A stretch of DNA of 41,096 bases. Origin: an uncultured Rikenella sp. GTDB lineage: Bacteria; Bacteroidota; Bacteroidia; Bacteroidales; Rikenellaceae. The translations under genes were made by a program, and so were the position numbers. Where the stretch lies: assembly GCF_910577125.1 (NCBI RefSeq), contig NZ_CAJTMN010000009.1:1-41096 (forward strand), written 5' to 3'. This document shows positions 1 to 8,584 of this stretch, one piece after another; within the stretch, counting starts at the first letter, position 1, and the number at the start of each line of letters is the position of its first letter. The notes below the pieces were generated by a model. That model was not told the DNA's origin. It saw only the letters and a list, made by a program, of their open reading frames with translations, and ran no database searches.

Positions 1-187
1 CAGGCCCCGCGTGCCCGCGGTGGGCAATTGGCTGGAGTAGCCCAACTCCTTGCCCTGTTTTCTGTTTGCGCGCCTCAGGCTCCGCAAGACTCAAGCTGCG
101 GACACAACGAACCCTGCGGGGACGCACGGCGGGTAATAGCCGTATCGGCCCGAACAAGAATATAAACACACTAACAACCAATAAATT
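1..187. other. Gene-free left edge with small hairpins
   Basis: No gene is visible in these first 187 bases. A perfect 6-bp stem (TCCGCA at 81-86, TGCGGA at 97-102) follows a GCGCGCCT string at 68-75. The same GCGCGCCT string opens the nested hairpin units near 39.45 and 39.55 kb, so this may be a remnant of that repeat family. Positions 22-55 contain GGGCAA/TTGCCC and GGAGT/ACTCC pairs that could form a second, imperfect hairpin. No convincing TAnnTTTG promoter was found before the gene starting at 188. Confidence 0.4.
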
Positions 188-700
188 ATGAAAAAGTTAT
201 TTTTGTCGTTGATGATGGTAGGTCTGGTAGCCGGCGCCGCCGCTCAGGATTACAGCAAACAGGTCGTTCGCGACGCCAAACGCACCGAACGGAAAGAGGC
301 CATGATCTCCCAGATGACCAATGCCCTGCAAAGCCACAACCTCACCTTCTCCGCCTCGTACCTGACCCCCGAGTTCGACGGGCCGCAACAGGCGTTGAAT
401 CAGTGGAATAACTATGTTACGGTCTATCCCGGCTATCTGGAAGTGAACCTGCCCTACGTGTCGGTGGCCGAGAATGTGACGATGATCCCGAAACGGATCG
501 ATTTCACGACCAACCGGTTTACCTTCTGGGAAGATATGAACAGCGGGGCGCAATGGACGCTGGTTTTCCAGACCGAATGGGACGGCGTGAAGTATGTTTT
601 CCACCTGAACTATAATATCGACAACGGTTTGGCTACCCTGACCCTCGTGCCGAATATGGGGAACACCGCATCTTACACCGGCACCATCCAGGCCAACTGA
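188..700 (+). CDS. Small exported protein, DUF4251-like
   Basis: A 170-residue protein that begins with a clear Sec signal peptide: a basic start (MKK), a hydrophobic stretch to about residue 18 and an Ala-Ala-Ala-Gln cleavage region. The mature part has a short basic helix (about 25-45) followed by beta-rich sequence with alternating hydrophobic residues. This layout and the ending, in which a series of strands closes the protein, resemble the DUF4251 family of Bacteroidales periplasmic proteins, whose function is unknown. The family call is from memory of the pattern, not from a search. The gene faces the TonB-like gene and shares a terminator with it. It is probably transcribed alone. Confidence 0.6.
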   Translation: MKKLFLSLMMVGLVAGAAAQDYSKQVVRDAKRTERKEAMISQMTNALQSHNLTFSASYLTPEFDGPQQALNQWNNYVTVYPGYLEVNLPYVSVAENVTMIPKRIDFTTNRFTFWEDMNSGAQWTLVFQTEWDGVKYVFHLNYNIDNGLATLTLVPNMGNTASYTGTIQAN

Positions 701-717
701 TCGGTCTGGCGAACGAC

Positions 718-751
718 AAAAAAAGGGACTCCGTAACGGAGCCCCTTTTTT
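718..751. terminator. Bidirectional rho-independent terminator
   Basis: Seven A, a GC-rich stem (GGG-A-CTCCG against CGGAG-C-CCC, one A/C mismatch, TAA loop) and six T. It lies between two convergent genes and has an A-tract on one side and a T-tract on the other, so it can serve both strands. Confidence 0.85.
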
Positions 752-767
752 GTTCCTAAAGAGATGC

Positions 768-1469
768 TTAGTCCGACAGCACGAAGTTGATCGGCACGTT
801 GACATACACCCGCACCGGCTTTCCCCGGTTCGACCCCGGCGTCCACTTCGGCGCACTCTTGATCACCCGCACCGCCTCGTCGTTCAAAAGCCGGTCTACC
901 CCCCGCAGCACCGTCACATGGCTGATCGACCCGTCGCGTTCCACCACGAACTGCACCATGACCCGTCCCTGCGAACCGTTGTCCTGCGCAGCCGGCGGAT
1001 AGACGATGTGTTTCCCGCACCATCTGGCGAAGTCGTCCACCGTACCGCCCATAAAGGTAGGCATCGTTTCCGCAATCACCACCGGCGTATCGTCCTCCAC
1101 TTCCGCTTCCCCCGTATACGTCGCCCCGAACTTCGTCACGTCCACCGCCAGATCCTGCGTCACGTCCAGGTCGAGGATATTGACCGTCGGTTCGATTTTC
1201 GCGTCGTTCTTCACCACATTCAGGATTTCCGAGATCGCCACCGCCTGGGTCTTCATAGGTGCCGGCGGCCGCTTGTCTTCCTGGATGGTCACCTCCATCA
1301 TTTCCGTTTCGACCACGACCGGAGCCTGTTCGACGACCTCGATGACACGCTCCTTCTGGCTCCAGCTGAACATGGCGATACATGCCGCCAGCGCCACGAT
1401 GATACCGATCTCCAGAAAATAGCTCCGCTTGTTTTCCAGATCGGCTTTGGGTGATTTTTTGAGTTCCAT
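768..1469 (-). CDS. Energy transducer TonB-like protein
   Basis: A 233-residue inner-membrane protein with a cytoplasmic basic start, one membrane segment at about residues 17-34, a short periplasmic spacer and a C-terminal TonB domain (about 150-233: YPPAAQ, GRVMVQFVVERDG, WTPG, NVPINFVL). TonB proteins pass proton-motive energy to outer-membrane TonB-dependent transporters. The spacer has only a weak proline-rich stretch (PPAP), as in many Bacteroidetes homologues. An upstream in-frame ATG at 1508 exists, but the conserved family start MELKKSPKADLE begins at 1469, and the promoter at 1528-1558 leaves a sensible leader to that start. Bacteroidetes carry many paralogues, so the partner receptor cannot be named. 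Confidence 0.85.
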   Translation of the reverse strand: MELKKSPKADLENKRSYFLEIGIIVALAACIAMFSWSQKERVIEVVEQAPVVVETEMMEVTIQEDKRPPAPMKTQAVAISEILNVVKNDAKIEPTVNILDLDVTQDLAVDVTKFGATYTGEAEVEDDTPVVIAETMPTFMGGTVDDFARWCGKHIVYPPAAQDNGSQGRVMVQFVVERDGSISHVTVLRGVDRLLNDEAVRVIKSAPKWTPGSNRGKPVRVYVNVPINFVLSD

Positions 1470-1527
1470 ATTGTTGGGTAGTGAATTTTTGTATGCGTCC
1501 GTGCGCACAACCGGTAAATCGTACTTA

Positions 1528-1558
1528 CAAAGCTATGCCATTTATTCGAAAAAACCAA
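1528..1558 (-). promoter_or_regulatory. Bacteroidetes promoter of the TonB-like gene
   Basis: On the minus strand TTGG, 19 bases, then TAGCTTTG (1528-1535) matches the Bacteroidetes -33/-7 pattern. It lies about 60 bases before the chosen start at 1469. Confidence 0.65.
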
Positions 1559-1576
1559 TACTTCGTTCGGATAATA

Positions 1577-1607
1577 TTTGTCGCTGTCGAAAAAAGGGCT
1601 ATATTTG
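1577..1607 (+). promoter_or_regulatory. Bacteroidetes promoter of tRNA-Ala
   Basis: TTTG (1577-1580), exactly 19 bases, then TATATTTG (1600-1607). This is a full match to the primary sigma factor consensus of Bacteroidetes, 13 bases before the mature tRNA. Confidence 0.8.
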
Positions 1608-1620
1608 TGGAGTCGACGAA

Positions 1621-1693
<73 letters not shown>

Positions 1694-1729
1694 CTTGTTT
1701 CTTTCGGTTTCCGCCCTCGTTTTCGTTTC

Positions 1730-3553
1730 ATGAAACGTTACTGTCCTCATCTGTTCAGCTATTCCCGCCGGCGGACCCATCCCATTCGGATCGGCAGCCG
1801 GTTAGTGCTGGGGGGCGATGCCCCGATCGTCGTGCAGTCGATGACCACCGCCAACACGGCCGATGTCGAGGCCTCGGCCGCTCAGGTGCTGCGGATTGCC
1901 GAGGCGGGAGCCGAGATGGTGCGGCTCACCGCACCGGGGCGGACCGAAGCGGAGCGGCTGCTGACCATCCGTCGGCGGATCGAAGAGCGGGAGTGCTACG
2001 TGCCGCTGGTGGCCGACATCCATTTCAATCCGCAGGTGGCCTTGATTGCGGCGCAGTATGTCAGCAAAGTGCGGATCAATCCCGGTAATTTCATCGACAA
2101 GCGGGCTACGTTCCGGAAGCTGGAGTATACCGACGCCGAGTATGCTGCCGAACTGGAGCGGCTGCGGGTTCAGCTCACGGCGCTGATCGAAGTCTGCAAA
2201 TATTATAATACGGTCATCCGCATCGGGGTGAACCACGGATCGCTCTCCGACCGGATCATGTCGCGGTACGGGGATACGACCGACGGAATGGTCGAGTCGG
2301 CGATGGAGTTCCTGCACGTGTGCCGGGCCGAGGGATACGACCGGGTCGTCATCTCGATGAAGTCGAGCAACACCCGGGTGATGGTCGAGGCCTATCGCAA
2401 GCTGGCGGCCCGGATGGACGAAGAGGGGATGACCTACCCCCTGCACCTCGGTGTGACCGAGGCGGGAGAGGGGGAGGACGGACGGATCCGCTCTGCGGTA
2501 GGGATCGGCGCGCTGCTGGCGGACGGGATCGGGGACACCATCCGTGTCTCGCTGACCGAGGCACCGGAGAATGAAATCGCGCCGGCGCGGATATTGGCGG
2601 ACTATTTCGTGGGGCGCGAGATGCATAACTACATTCCGGTGGACGACGAACCGGTGCCGTACGATCCGTACAACTACGCCAGACGGGCGGCGACCGCTGT
2701 CGTTTTTCGCGGGGTGCCGATCGGGGGCGGGGCGCCGCCCATTGTGGTGGGGGATTGTGTTGGGCCGGGCGGCGCGGACTTGTCGCCGGAGGATTTTGCG
2801 CTCGTGACACCGCGACAGGCGATGCAAGACTTGGATCATGGAGAGGGTTGGATCGCCTGCACGCTGGAACACCTCTCGTATGAGTTTCTGGAGTGGCTGG
2901 AGAGCCATCCGGAGAGGATTCTCGTACTGGTGTCCGAGAACAGCCATTGGGTGGGCGAGATTCGGGCCTGCTTTGTCCAGCTGATGCGGCACGGGCTGAA
3001 GAATCCGGTGATTATGAGCCGCTGTTACGGCGAGCGGGATTTGGAGCGGTTGCAGCTCTATGCCGCCGCGGACTTCGGCGCGCTGCTGATCGACGGCTTC
3101 GGGGACGGGATATGGATCGTGAACGAAGTATTCACCACGGAATACGACGAGGATTCGGCGGGGAATTTGGTGGAGACGGAGCGGGATCTGACGCCGGATT
3201 TCGACCTGACCTCGCTGTCGTTTTCGATTTTGCAGGCCGCGCGGGCCCGGATCTCGAAGACCGAGATCATCTCGTGTCCGGGGTGCGGACGGACGCTGTT
3301 CGAGCTCCAGGAGGTCGCCCGGGCGGTCAAGGCCAGGTTCGGGAACTATCCGGGGCTGAAGATCGCCGTGATGGGCTGCATCGTGAACGGGCCGGGCGAG
3401 ATGGCTGACGCCGATTTCGGCTATGTGGGAGCCGGGAACGGCGTGGTGACCTTGTACCGGGGCAAGGAGGTCGTCGAGCGCAACATTCCGCAGGAGGTGG
3501 CGTTGGAACGGCTCGAAGTTTTGATTGACAACAGTTTACGGAACAAATCATGA
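1730..3553 (+). CDS. ispG: 4-hydroxy-3-methylbut-2-enyl diphosphate synthase (IspG/GcpE), long form
   Basis: A 607-residue [4Fe-4S] enzyme of the MEP isoprenoid pathway. It reduces the cyclic diphosphate MEcPP to HMBPP in the cytoplasm. The N-terminal TIM barrel is clear (VVQSMTTANTADV, GAEMVRLTAPG, PLVADIHFNP, VRINPGN). A middle insertion domain of about 250 residues marks the long, plant-like form usual in Bacteroidetes. The C-terminal cluster domain has Cys516-x2-Cys519 and Cys550 in GCIVNGPGE, with Glu557. The reading frame is open from 1652 inside the tRNA, but the ATG at 1730 opens the family-like start. The stop overlaps the start of the next gene by four bases (ATGA), so the two are probably translationally coupled. 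Confidence 0.95.
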   Translation: MKRYCPHLFSYSRRRTHPIRIGSRLVLGGDAPIVVQSMTTANTADVEASAAQVLRIAEAGAEMVRLTAPGRTEAERLLTIRRRIEERECYVPLVADIHFNPQVALIAAQYVSKVRINPGNFIDKRATFRKLEYTDAEYAAELERLRVQLTALIEVCKYYNTVIRIGVNHGSLSDRIMSRYGDTTDGMVESAMEFLHVCRAEGYDRVVISMKSSNTRVMVEAYRKLAARMDEEGMTYPLHLGVTEAGEGEDGRIRSAVGIGALLADGIGDTIRVSLTEAPENEIAPARILADYFVGREMHNYIPVDDEPVPYDPYNYARRAATAVVFRGVPIGGGAPPIVVGDCVGPGGADLSPEDFALVTPRQAMQDLDHGEGWIACTLEHLSYEFLEWLESHPERILVLVSENSHWVGEIRACFVQLMRHGLKNPVIMSRCYGERDLERLQLYAAADFGALLIDGFGDGIWIVNEVFTTEYDEDSAGNLVETERDLTPDFDLTSLSFSILQAARARISKTEIISCPGCGRTLFELQEVARAVKARFGNYPGLKIAVMGCIVNGPGEMADADFGYVGAGNGVVTLYRGKEVVERNIPQEVALERLEVLIDNSLRNKS

Positions 3554-4632
3554 CGATATTGACCAACGAAGAGGTGCTGGAGCTGCTCAAAGGGGTGACC
3601 CATCCGGAGCAGGAGAAGGATATCGTGTCGCTGGGGATGGTGGAACACCTCGCCGTCGATCCGGCGACCGGCGCCGTGCGCTTTACGCTGAAGCTGACCA
3701 AGCCGCGGGATCCGATGGCCGGTTCGGTGCGGCGTGCGGCGGAGGCGATACTGACCGAGACTACGGGGGTGGCGCCGGTGATTGTGGTGTCCGAGCCGCT
3801 GCCGCCCGACTCCAAAGCGGCGAAGCAGCAGGCGATGCGCGAAAAGAGCTCGATGAGCGGGGTGGGGCAGGTGATTGCCGTGGCTTCGGGCAAAGGCGGG
3901 GTGGGGAAGAGCACCGTGACGGCCAATCTGGCGGTGGCTTTGGCCGCCGAGGGATTTCGGGTGGGGGTGCTGGACGCGGATATCTACGGGCCGTCGATGC
4001 CGAAGATGTTCGGCGTAGAGGGCTATAAACCGGTGGCCGAAGTGGCCGAGGACGGTTCCGATCTGGAATATATCGTGCCGGCGGAGGCGTACGGGGTGAA
4101 GGTGATGTCGATCGGCTTTTTCATTTCGGGTTCGGATGCCTTGGTGTGGCGGGGGCCGATGGCGACCAACGCGTTGAGGCAGCTGTTGCACCAGACGGCG
4201 TGGGGAGAGTTGGATTATCTGTTGATCGACCTGCCGCCGGGGACGGGAGACTTGCACCTGACGATCGTCAGCGAGCTGAAGCTCTCGGGCGCGGTGATCG
4301 TCAGCACGCCTCAGGAGGTGGCCCTGGCCGATGTGGTGCGCGGTATCGCGATGTTCCGGAACGAGAACGTCGGGGTTCCGATCCGGGGGATTGTCGAGAA
4401 CATGGCCTGGTTCACGCCGGCGGAGCTGCCGGAGAACAAGTATTATATCTTCGGGCCGGCGGGAGCGGACGGCCGGGTGGCCGCTTTGGCGAAAGAGCAG
4501 GGGGTTCCGTTTCTGGGTTCGATCCCGTTGGTGCAGGCGATTGCGGAGGGGGGCGATGCGGGAACTCCGATTGCAGCGCGCGATTCGGTGACGGGCGAAG
4601 CGTTTCGCTCCGTGGCCCGGACACTGGCATAG
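3550..4632 (+). CDS. Mrp/NBP35-type P-loop ATPase (Fe-S carrier family) without cysteines
   Basis: A 360-residue protein with an N-terminal MIP18-like (DUF59) domain at about 5-80 and a ParA/Mrp-type ATPase domain from 105. It has the deviant Walker A GKGGVGKST (114-122), LDADIYGPSMP (about 141-151) and DLPPGTGD (227-234). Family members (Mrp, ApbC, NBP35) bind and deliver Fe-S clusters through a CxxC near the C-terminus. In this protein the segment after ENMAWF (283-288) has no cysteine, and the whole protein has none. The same TPAELPENKYYIFG replacement is, from memory, shared by other Bacteroidetes, so this is probably lineage-wide. It overlaps ispG, itself an Fe-S enzyme, by four bases. 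Confidence 0.9.
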   Translation: MTILTNEEVLELLKGVTHPEQEKDIVSLGMVEHLAVDPATGAVRFTLKLTKPRDPMAGSVRRAAEAILTETTGVAPVIVVSEPLPPDSKAAKQQAMREKSSMSGVGQVIAVASGKGGVGKSTVTANLAVALAAEGFRVGVLDADIYGPSMPKMFGVEGYKPVAEVAEDGSDLEYIVPAEAYGVKVMSIGFFISGSDALVWRGPMATNALRQLLHQTAWGELDYLLIDLPPGTGDLHLTIVSELKLSGAVIVSTPQEVALADVVRGIAMFRNENVGVPIRGIVENMAWFTPAELPENKYYIFGPAGADGRVAALAKEQGVPFLGSIPLVQAIAEGGDAGTPIAARDSVTGEAFRSVARTLA

Positions 4633-4668
4633 TCTGCGGCGGGCGGCCTGAAAACCAAAAAGAGAGCT

Positions 4669-5523
4669 ATGGCAACAAAGGAATACATACGGAAGATCGA
4701 AGTGCGCGGGTTGTGGAACGTCTGCGACCTCTCGTGGGAACTCTCGCCCGAAGTGAACATCCTCTCCGGGAGCAACGGGAGCGGCAAGAGCACCGTTTTG
4801 CGCTGTCTGAGCGACCTGTTCACGCGCGGTGCGATATCCCCCGGCCACCGTTGCCGGATGCGTTCGATCGAAGTCGAATTTGCCGACGGCCGGCGGGCCG
4901 GTTCCGACCACCCGTTCGATCCGGCGGCATTCCACGTGGCCGTTATCAGCACCTTCGACACCACCCTGCAGGAGAGCGAAGCCATCTACAAACTCTCGGA
5001 CGGCACCGTGGCCACCTATCTGGACTGGGAGCTGTACCGGCTCCAGAACCGCTATCTGACCTACCAGCTGGAGGTGGGGAAACGCGTCATCGCCGCCTTG
5101 CAGGCGGGCCAGACGATCGCAGACGTCAGTTCGCTGACCACCCGCCGGACCCAATATTTCGACATCATCGACGCCCTGCTGGAGGCGACCGGCAAGCGCG
5201 TCGATCGCGAGAGCGACACCTTGCAGTTCCTCACCCAGTACGGGACGATGATCTCGCCGCATCAGTTGTCTTCCGGCGAGAAGCAGATTCTGATCATTCT
5301 GACGACCGTGTTGATCCAGTCGGGACGCGAGTTCATCCTGATTATGGACGAGCCCGAGATTTCGCTTCATTTCGACTGGCAGCGGCGCTTGATCGATGAC
5401 ATTCGGACACTGAATCCCAACCTTCAGCTGATTCTGGCCACCCACTCTCCGGCCCTGGTGATGAACGGCTGGACGGATCGGGTGATCGAGATCAGCGACA
5501 TCGTCCGCCCGATGGCGGAATAG
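4669..5523 (+). CDS. AAA/ABC-type ATP-binding protein (SMC-like ATPase fold)
   Basis: A 284-residue soluble ATPase. It has Walker A GSNGSGKST (34-42), an ABC-like signature LSSGEKQ (200-206), Walker B with catalytic Glu (IMDEPEISLH, Asp227-Glu228) and an H-loop ATHSPALV (His259). This domain order places it with the stand-alone AAA_21/AAA_15 ATPases, not with importers or exporters, since no permease is adjacent. The middle part (about 95-195) is helical and could be the lid or coiled-coil insertion. It follows mrp by 36 bases on the same strand and probably closes that operon. Its biological role cannot be read from the sequence. Confidence 0.8.
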   Translation: MATKEYIRKIEVRGLWNVCDLSWELSPEVNILSGSNGSGKSTVLRCLSDLFTRGAISPGHRCRMRSIEVEFADGRRAGSDHPFDPAAFHVAVISTFDTTLQESEAIYKLSDGTVATYLDWELYRLQNRYLTYQLEVGKRVIAALQAGQTIADVSSLTTRRTQYFDIIDALLEATGKRVDRESDTLQFLTQYGTMISPHQLSSGEKQILIILTTVLIQSGREFILIMDEPEISLHFDWQRRLIDDIRTLNPNLQLILATHSPALVMNGWTDRVIEISDIVRPMAE

Positions 5524-5567
5524 TTCTCCGCCATCGGATCGTTGCTCCGCCAAGGCGAACGCGAGAA

Positions 5568-6776
5568 TTACATTTTGGAATCCAGATTGAGCCCTTTCTC
5601 CTCGTGTTCGAAATTGTGCAGGAACTCCTTCATAATAGCAACGATTTCGGCCTTGGTAACCGAAGGACGGGCGAACGCCTCGGTCAGTTGCGTAAACAAA
5701 GTATCGATCTCCGCCATCGGCCGCGGCTGCACACCGGTTACCACCCCCAAAGCCTGATGGCGTTTCATATCGGTCGTTTCGTCGTCGGTGAAAAACTCTT
5801 CGTACGGTTTTTCTCCCGTGGTATTGCTTCCTGAATAATATACAGGGTACCTCTTATCGCCCTCATCAAGCTGTGCGGCCATATCGATCGCCTCTTGTTC
5901 CGATCCGCATTCGACGGCCCGATAGCCCATAGCAGTCAGCAAGTCCGTTGCGATGGCCGAGAAAGTCTTGACCTGCTCCTTCCCGAGTTTCGGGAAATAG
6001 ATCTCCCCGCTTTTCCCCAGCATACAGGCCAGCATGCAGATCTCCCCGCTCTCCTCCGGCGAGACGAAGTACCGGGTCACATCGTTCGGAGCCGAGAGCG
6101 GCTGGCGTCGTTCGATACGCTGCATCCATCCGTCGGGCAAACTTCCGTTGCTGAACGCCACGTTGGCAAACCGGGCGGTGGTCACGGGAAACCGATCGCT
6201 GTATGCCATAATCATATCTTCCATGATCTTTTTCGACCCGCCCATGATGTTGACCGGATTGGCCGCCTTGTCGGTCGAGACGCAGAAGTAGTGCCGCGGC
6301 GGGAACTCTTCCAGCAGGGTCAGCAGTTTCCTGGCCCGGAGCACATTGTTTTCGAGCAGCGCTTCGACGGAATACACATCTTTTTCAGACCGCACATGTT
6401 TATGTGCAGAAAAATTGGCCACGATATCGAATCCGCCGTGTGCCCGAAACATCTTTTCGAACACGGCGTCATTGAAATTCATGGGATACGTTACATATTC
6501 CGGCGGTACATATCCTCCGGAGGTCGACCGCAGGTCGCGCGTGAGTTCGGTGAGTCCGTTTTCGTTGATATCCACGACGGTCAGCGCGCCCGGTCGGAAC
6601 GGCAGGATAGCGCGGATAAACGACGAACCGATAGTCCCGGCGCCACCGATCACGAGTACGGATTTTCCTTTGATTTCTTCGGTGAGTCGTTTCCGGTTAG
6701 CATCGATGTCAGGTGCAAACATACTGGTCTGCCTCCCTGTGACATGGTCTTTTATGAATTGTGCGAGGTGGAACAT
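5568..6776 (-). CDS. legB: UDP/GDP-GlcNAc 4,6-dehydratase of the LegB type (CapD/FlaA1 family)
   Basis: A 402-residue short-chain dehydrogenase-like enzyme with the NAD(P) motif GGAGTIG (44-50), STDKAANP (167-174) and MGGSK (178-182), in which Met replaces the usual Tyr of YxxxK, as in nucleotide-GlcNAc 4,6-dehydratases. The ARFANVAFSNGS stretch, the FFTDDE near the end and the closing DSKM resemble the dehydratases paired with LegC aminotransferases in Vibrio-type legionaminate loci (from memory). It would form the 4-keto-6-deoxy substrate for LegC, whose gene lies 26 kb upstream at the other end of the locus. It is the last gene of the glycan locus; its start touches the preceding SDR gene. 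The nucleotide carrier (UDP or GDP) is not certain. Confidence 0.8.
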   Translation of the reverse strand: MFHLAQFIKDHVTGRQTSMFAPDIDANRKRLTEEIKGKSVLVIGGAGTIGSSFIRAILPFRPGALTVVDINENGLTELTRDLRSTSGGYVPPEYVTYPMNFNDAVFEKMFRAHGGFDIVANFSAHKHVRSEKDVYSVEALLENNVLRARKLLTLLEEFPPRHYFCVSTDKAANPVNIMGGSKKIMEDMIMAYSDRFPVTTARFANVAFSNGSLPDGWMQRIERRQPLSAPNDVTRYFVSPEESGEICMLACMLGKSGEIYFPKLGKEQVKTFSAIATDLLTAMGYRAVECGSEQEAIDMAAQLDEGDKRYPVYYSGSNTTGEKPYEEFFTDDETTDMKRHQALGVVTGVQPRPMAEIDTLFTQLTEAFARPSVTKAEIVAIMKEFLHNFEHEEKGLNLDSKM

Positions 6777-7768
6777 TATTCAGAAATAAAAGTGATATTA
6801 TCCGGTTGCGGGTGTACGAATTCGTATTCAAGCGTTCGTTCGAGTCCGTCTCCGAGTGTGTACGGTGCCATAAATCCCGAGGTGTGGGCTGCCGTGGCAT
6901 TGAATTGTGTCGTGGCACAAAACTTTTTGACACGCACCGAACTGATGGTCAGTTTTTTGCGCGTTATCCATGCCAGCAGATCGAAACCATAGCCACCCAT
7001 CATCCCCAGCCAATATGGGAAATGGGTTGCCGGAATATGTTTTTTGAGTACATTGCCTACATGTGCAACCAGTTGGTTCATGGTAAAATCCGGCGTATCG
7101 ACATAGTTGTACACATGGTATCCGGTCGTTTGAACGGTCAGCAGAAAATCGATGAAAGCTACGATGTTTCCGACATATGCCATGGACTTTTTATTTTCGC
7201 CTTTTCCGATCATCAGAAATTTCCCGCCGGCAATCTGTCGTAATAGATTATAGACATTCCCACGGTTCCGTTCCCCGAAAATTACAGTTGGTCGTAAAAT
7301 ATTCAGGTTTCGCTGTGTCGGATCAGCATCGTACCACCCGCGGAGCACCTCTTCCGCCTGCCACTTACTTTTTCCATAGTGATTGAACGGATCGGCCGGG
7401 TGTTGTTCGTCCGGATTCTTCTTGTTCAATCCATAAACGGCGACGGAGCTGGTGAAGACAATTCGGCGTATCCCGTTGGCATCCATAGCCGCCAGCACGT
7501 TCCGTGCTCCTTGTACGTTGACGTCGTAGTACAGTGAAGTCGGTGACACGTCGTCCCGGTGTTCGGCAGCGAGCAACACTACGGCGTCGAAGCCTCCGGT
7601 GAGTTGTTCGGTGAGTTTGGCGGAGTCACGCACATCGCCAATAATAGTCAGGTCGGGATGAAAATGACTATCTTGTTTGTCGATATTACAGATTTGATGC
7701 TGTTTTCGGAGCAGTTCGATCAATCGCGTGCCAACGAATCCGCTACCGCCGATGATGGCTATTTTCAT
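6776..7768 (-). CDS. NAD-dependent epimerase/dehydratase (extended SDR)
   Basis: A 330-residue extended SDR enzyme with the Rossmann motif GGSGFVG (7-13), a Ser in TSSVAVYG (about 106-113) and the catalytic YGKSK (131-135). Such enzymes act on nucleotide sugars as 4-epimerases, 4-reductases or dehydratases. The exact substrate cannot be told from the sequence. It overlaps legB by one base and ends a run of glycosyltransferase genes, so it probably supplies one sugar of the repeat unit. A hydrophobic stretch near 250-265 (YWLGMMGGYGFDLLAW) is longer than usual and might mediate membrane contact, as in some undecaprenyl-linked sugar epimerases. Confidence 0.75.
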   Translation of the reverse strand: MKIAIIGGSGFVGTRLIELLRKQHQICNIDKQDSHFHPDLTIIGDVRDSAKLTEQLTGGFDAVVLLAAEHRDDVSPTSLYYDVNVQGARNVLAAMDANGIRRIVFTSSVAVYGLNKKNPDEQHPADPFNHYGKSKWQAEEVLRGWYDADPTQRNLNILRPTVIFGERNRGNVYNLLRQIAGGKFLMIGKGENKKSMAYVGNIVAFIDFLLTVQTTGYHVYNYVDTPDFTMNQLVAHVGNVLKKHIPATHFPYWLGMMGGYGFDLLAWITRKKLTISSVRVKKFCATTQFNATAAHTSGFMAPYTLGDGLERTLEYEFVHPQPDNITFISE

Positions 7769-7771
7769 GGT

Positions 7772-8584
7772 TTACCTAAGTAGTTTTTTATAAATTAGTG
7801 TTCGGATCTTATTGGGCATGATGCGTATTGTGAATCGAATAAAACCGTTGGTTAATAAGGTGTAAGTATTAATCCATTTAACTTTATGCATCACCCGCAA
7901 AAATCGCCATTCACTTAGAGCGTATTTAAGGCCCCCCCGGCGAGCGATCATTTGGGGATTGCTGCGGAAGAATAAAAGACTTTCTTGGATGTTGTATAGC
8001 TCAAATCCGTTGATTAATAATCGAACCCAAAGATAGTAATCTTCAAAGAGAAAAAAGGGTTGGTATCCGCCGACTTGTTGGATTGCGTCTTTTCGAAACA
8101 TGACTGTGGGATGGTTCAGCGGATTTCGCTTTCGGGCGAAGTGACAGATTTCTTTCGGGGTACATGGTGTGCGGCGAACGGATAATAAGTGAGCGGGATC
8201 GTCAATGAATTCGTCCACCCAACTTCCAACAACAGCTAAATGAGGGCTTTGGGCATAAACAGCCAACTGTTTTTCAAAACGATTCGGTTTACAAATATCA
8301 TCCGAGTCCATTCGGGCAACCAAGTCATAGGAACAATGTTTGAGGCCCTCGTTTAAAGCAGAACCGAGTCCGACATTTTCCGGTAAAGTAATTACATGCA
8401 ACTCGGGCTGCAGAGCGGCATATCGACTAATTACAGCATCGAGACCGGGCGTCAGTGGGCCGTCTTTGACCAATACAACTTCATCTGGCAGAACCGTTTG
8501 ATCGAAAACACTGGCTAATGCGATATCCAAGAATTCCGGCAGTTCCCGGTAATATACAGACATTAGAACACTAAACTTCGCCAT
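7772..8584 (-). CDS. Family 2 glycosyltransferase
   Basis: A 270-residue GT-A enzyme. The N-terminus has FSVLMSVYYRE and the ASVFDQTVLPDEVVLVKDG nucleotide-binding pattern, followed by ARMDSDD, the metal-binding DxD. The sequence NHPTVMFRK in the acceptor half resembles WcaA/galactosyltransferase-like members of GT2. It would add one sugar to the lipid-linked repeat unit on the inner face of the membrane. An ATG eight codons upstream (8608) is possible, but MAKFSVLMSVYY is the usual family start and lies within a 14-base overlap with the preceding GT4 gene. Donor and acceptor are unknown. Confidence 0.85.
   Translation of the reverse strand: MAKFSVLMSVYYRELPEFLDIALASVFDQTVLPDEVVLVKDGPLTPGLDAVISRYAALQPELHVITLPENVGLGSALNEGLKHCSYDLVARMDSDDICKPNRFEKQLAVYAQSPHLAVVGSWVDEFIDDPAHLLSVRRTPCTPKEICHFARKRNPLNHPTVMFRKDAIQQVGGYQPFFLFEDYYLWVRLLINGFELYNIQESLLFFRSNPQMIARRGGLKYALSEWRFLRVMHKVKWINTYTLLTNGFIRFTIRIMPNKIRTLIYKKLLR

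Noticed and set aside
1802..2992. A 396-codon open frame opposite ispG
   Set aside because: A mirror of the GC-rich ispG codons; no recognisable domain.
3421..5553. A 710-codon open frame on the minus strand opposite mrp and the ATPase gene
   Set aside because: Its translation is rich in His, Arg, Pro and Gln without any motif; both genes on the plus strand have complete and correct motifs.
5524..5567. A terminator between the ATPase gene and legB
   Set aside because: The 44-base gap between these convergent genes has only weak, imperfect complementarity and no T-tract.
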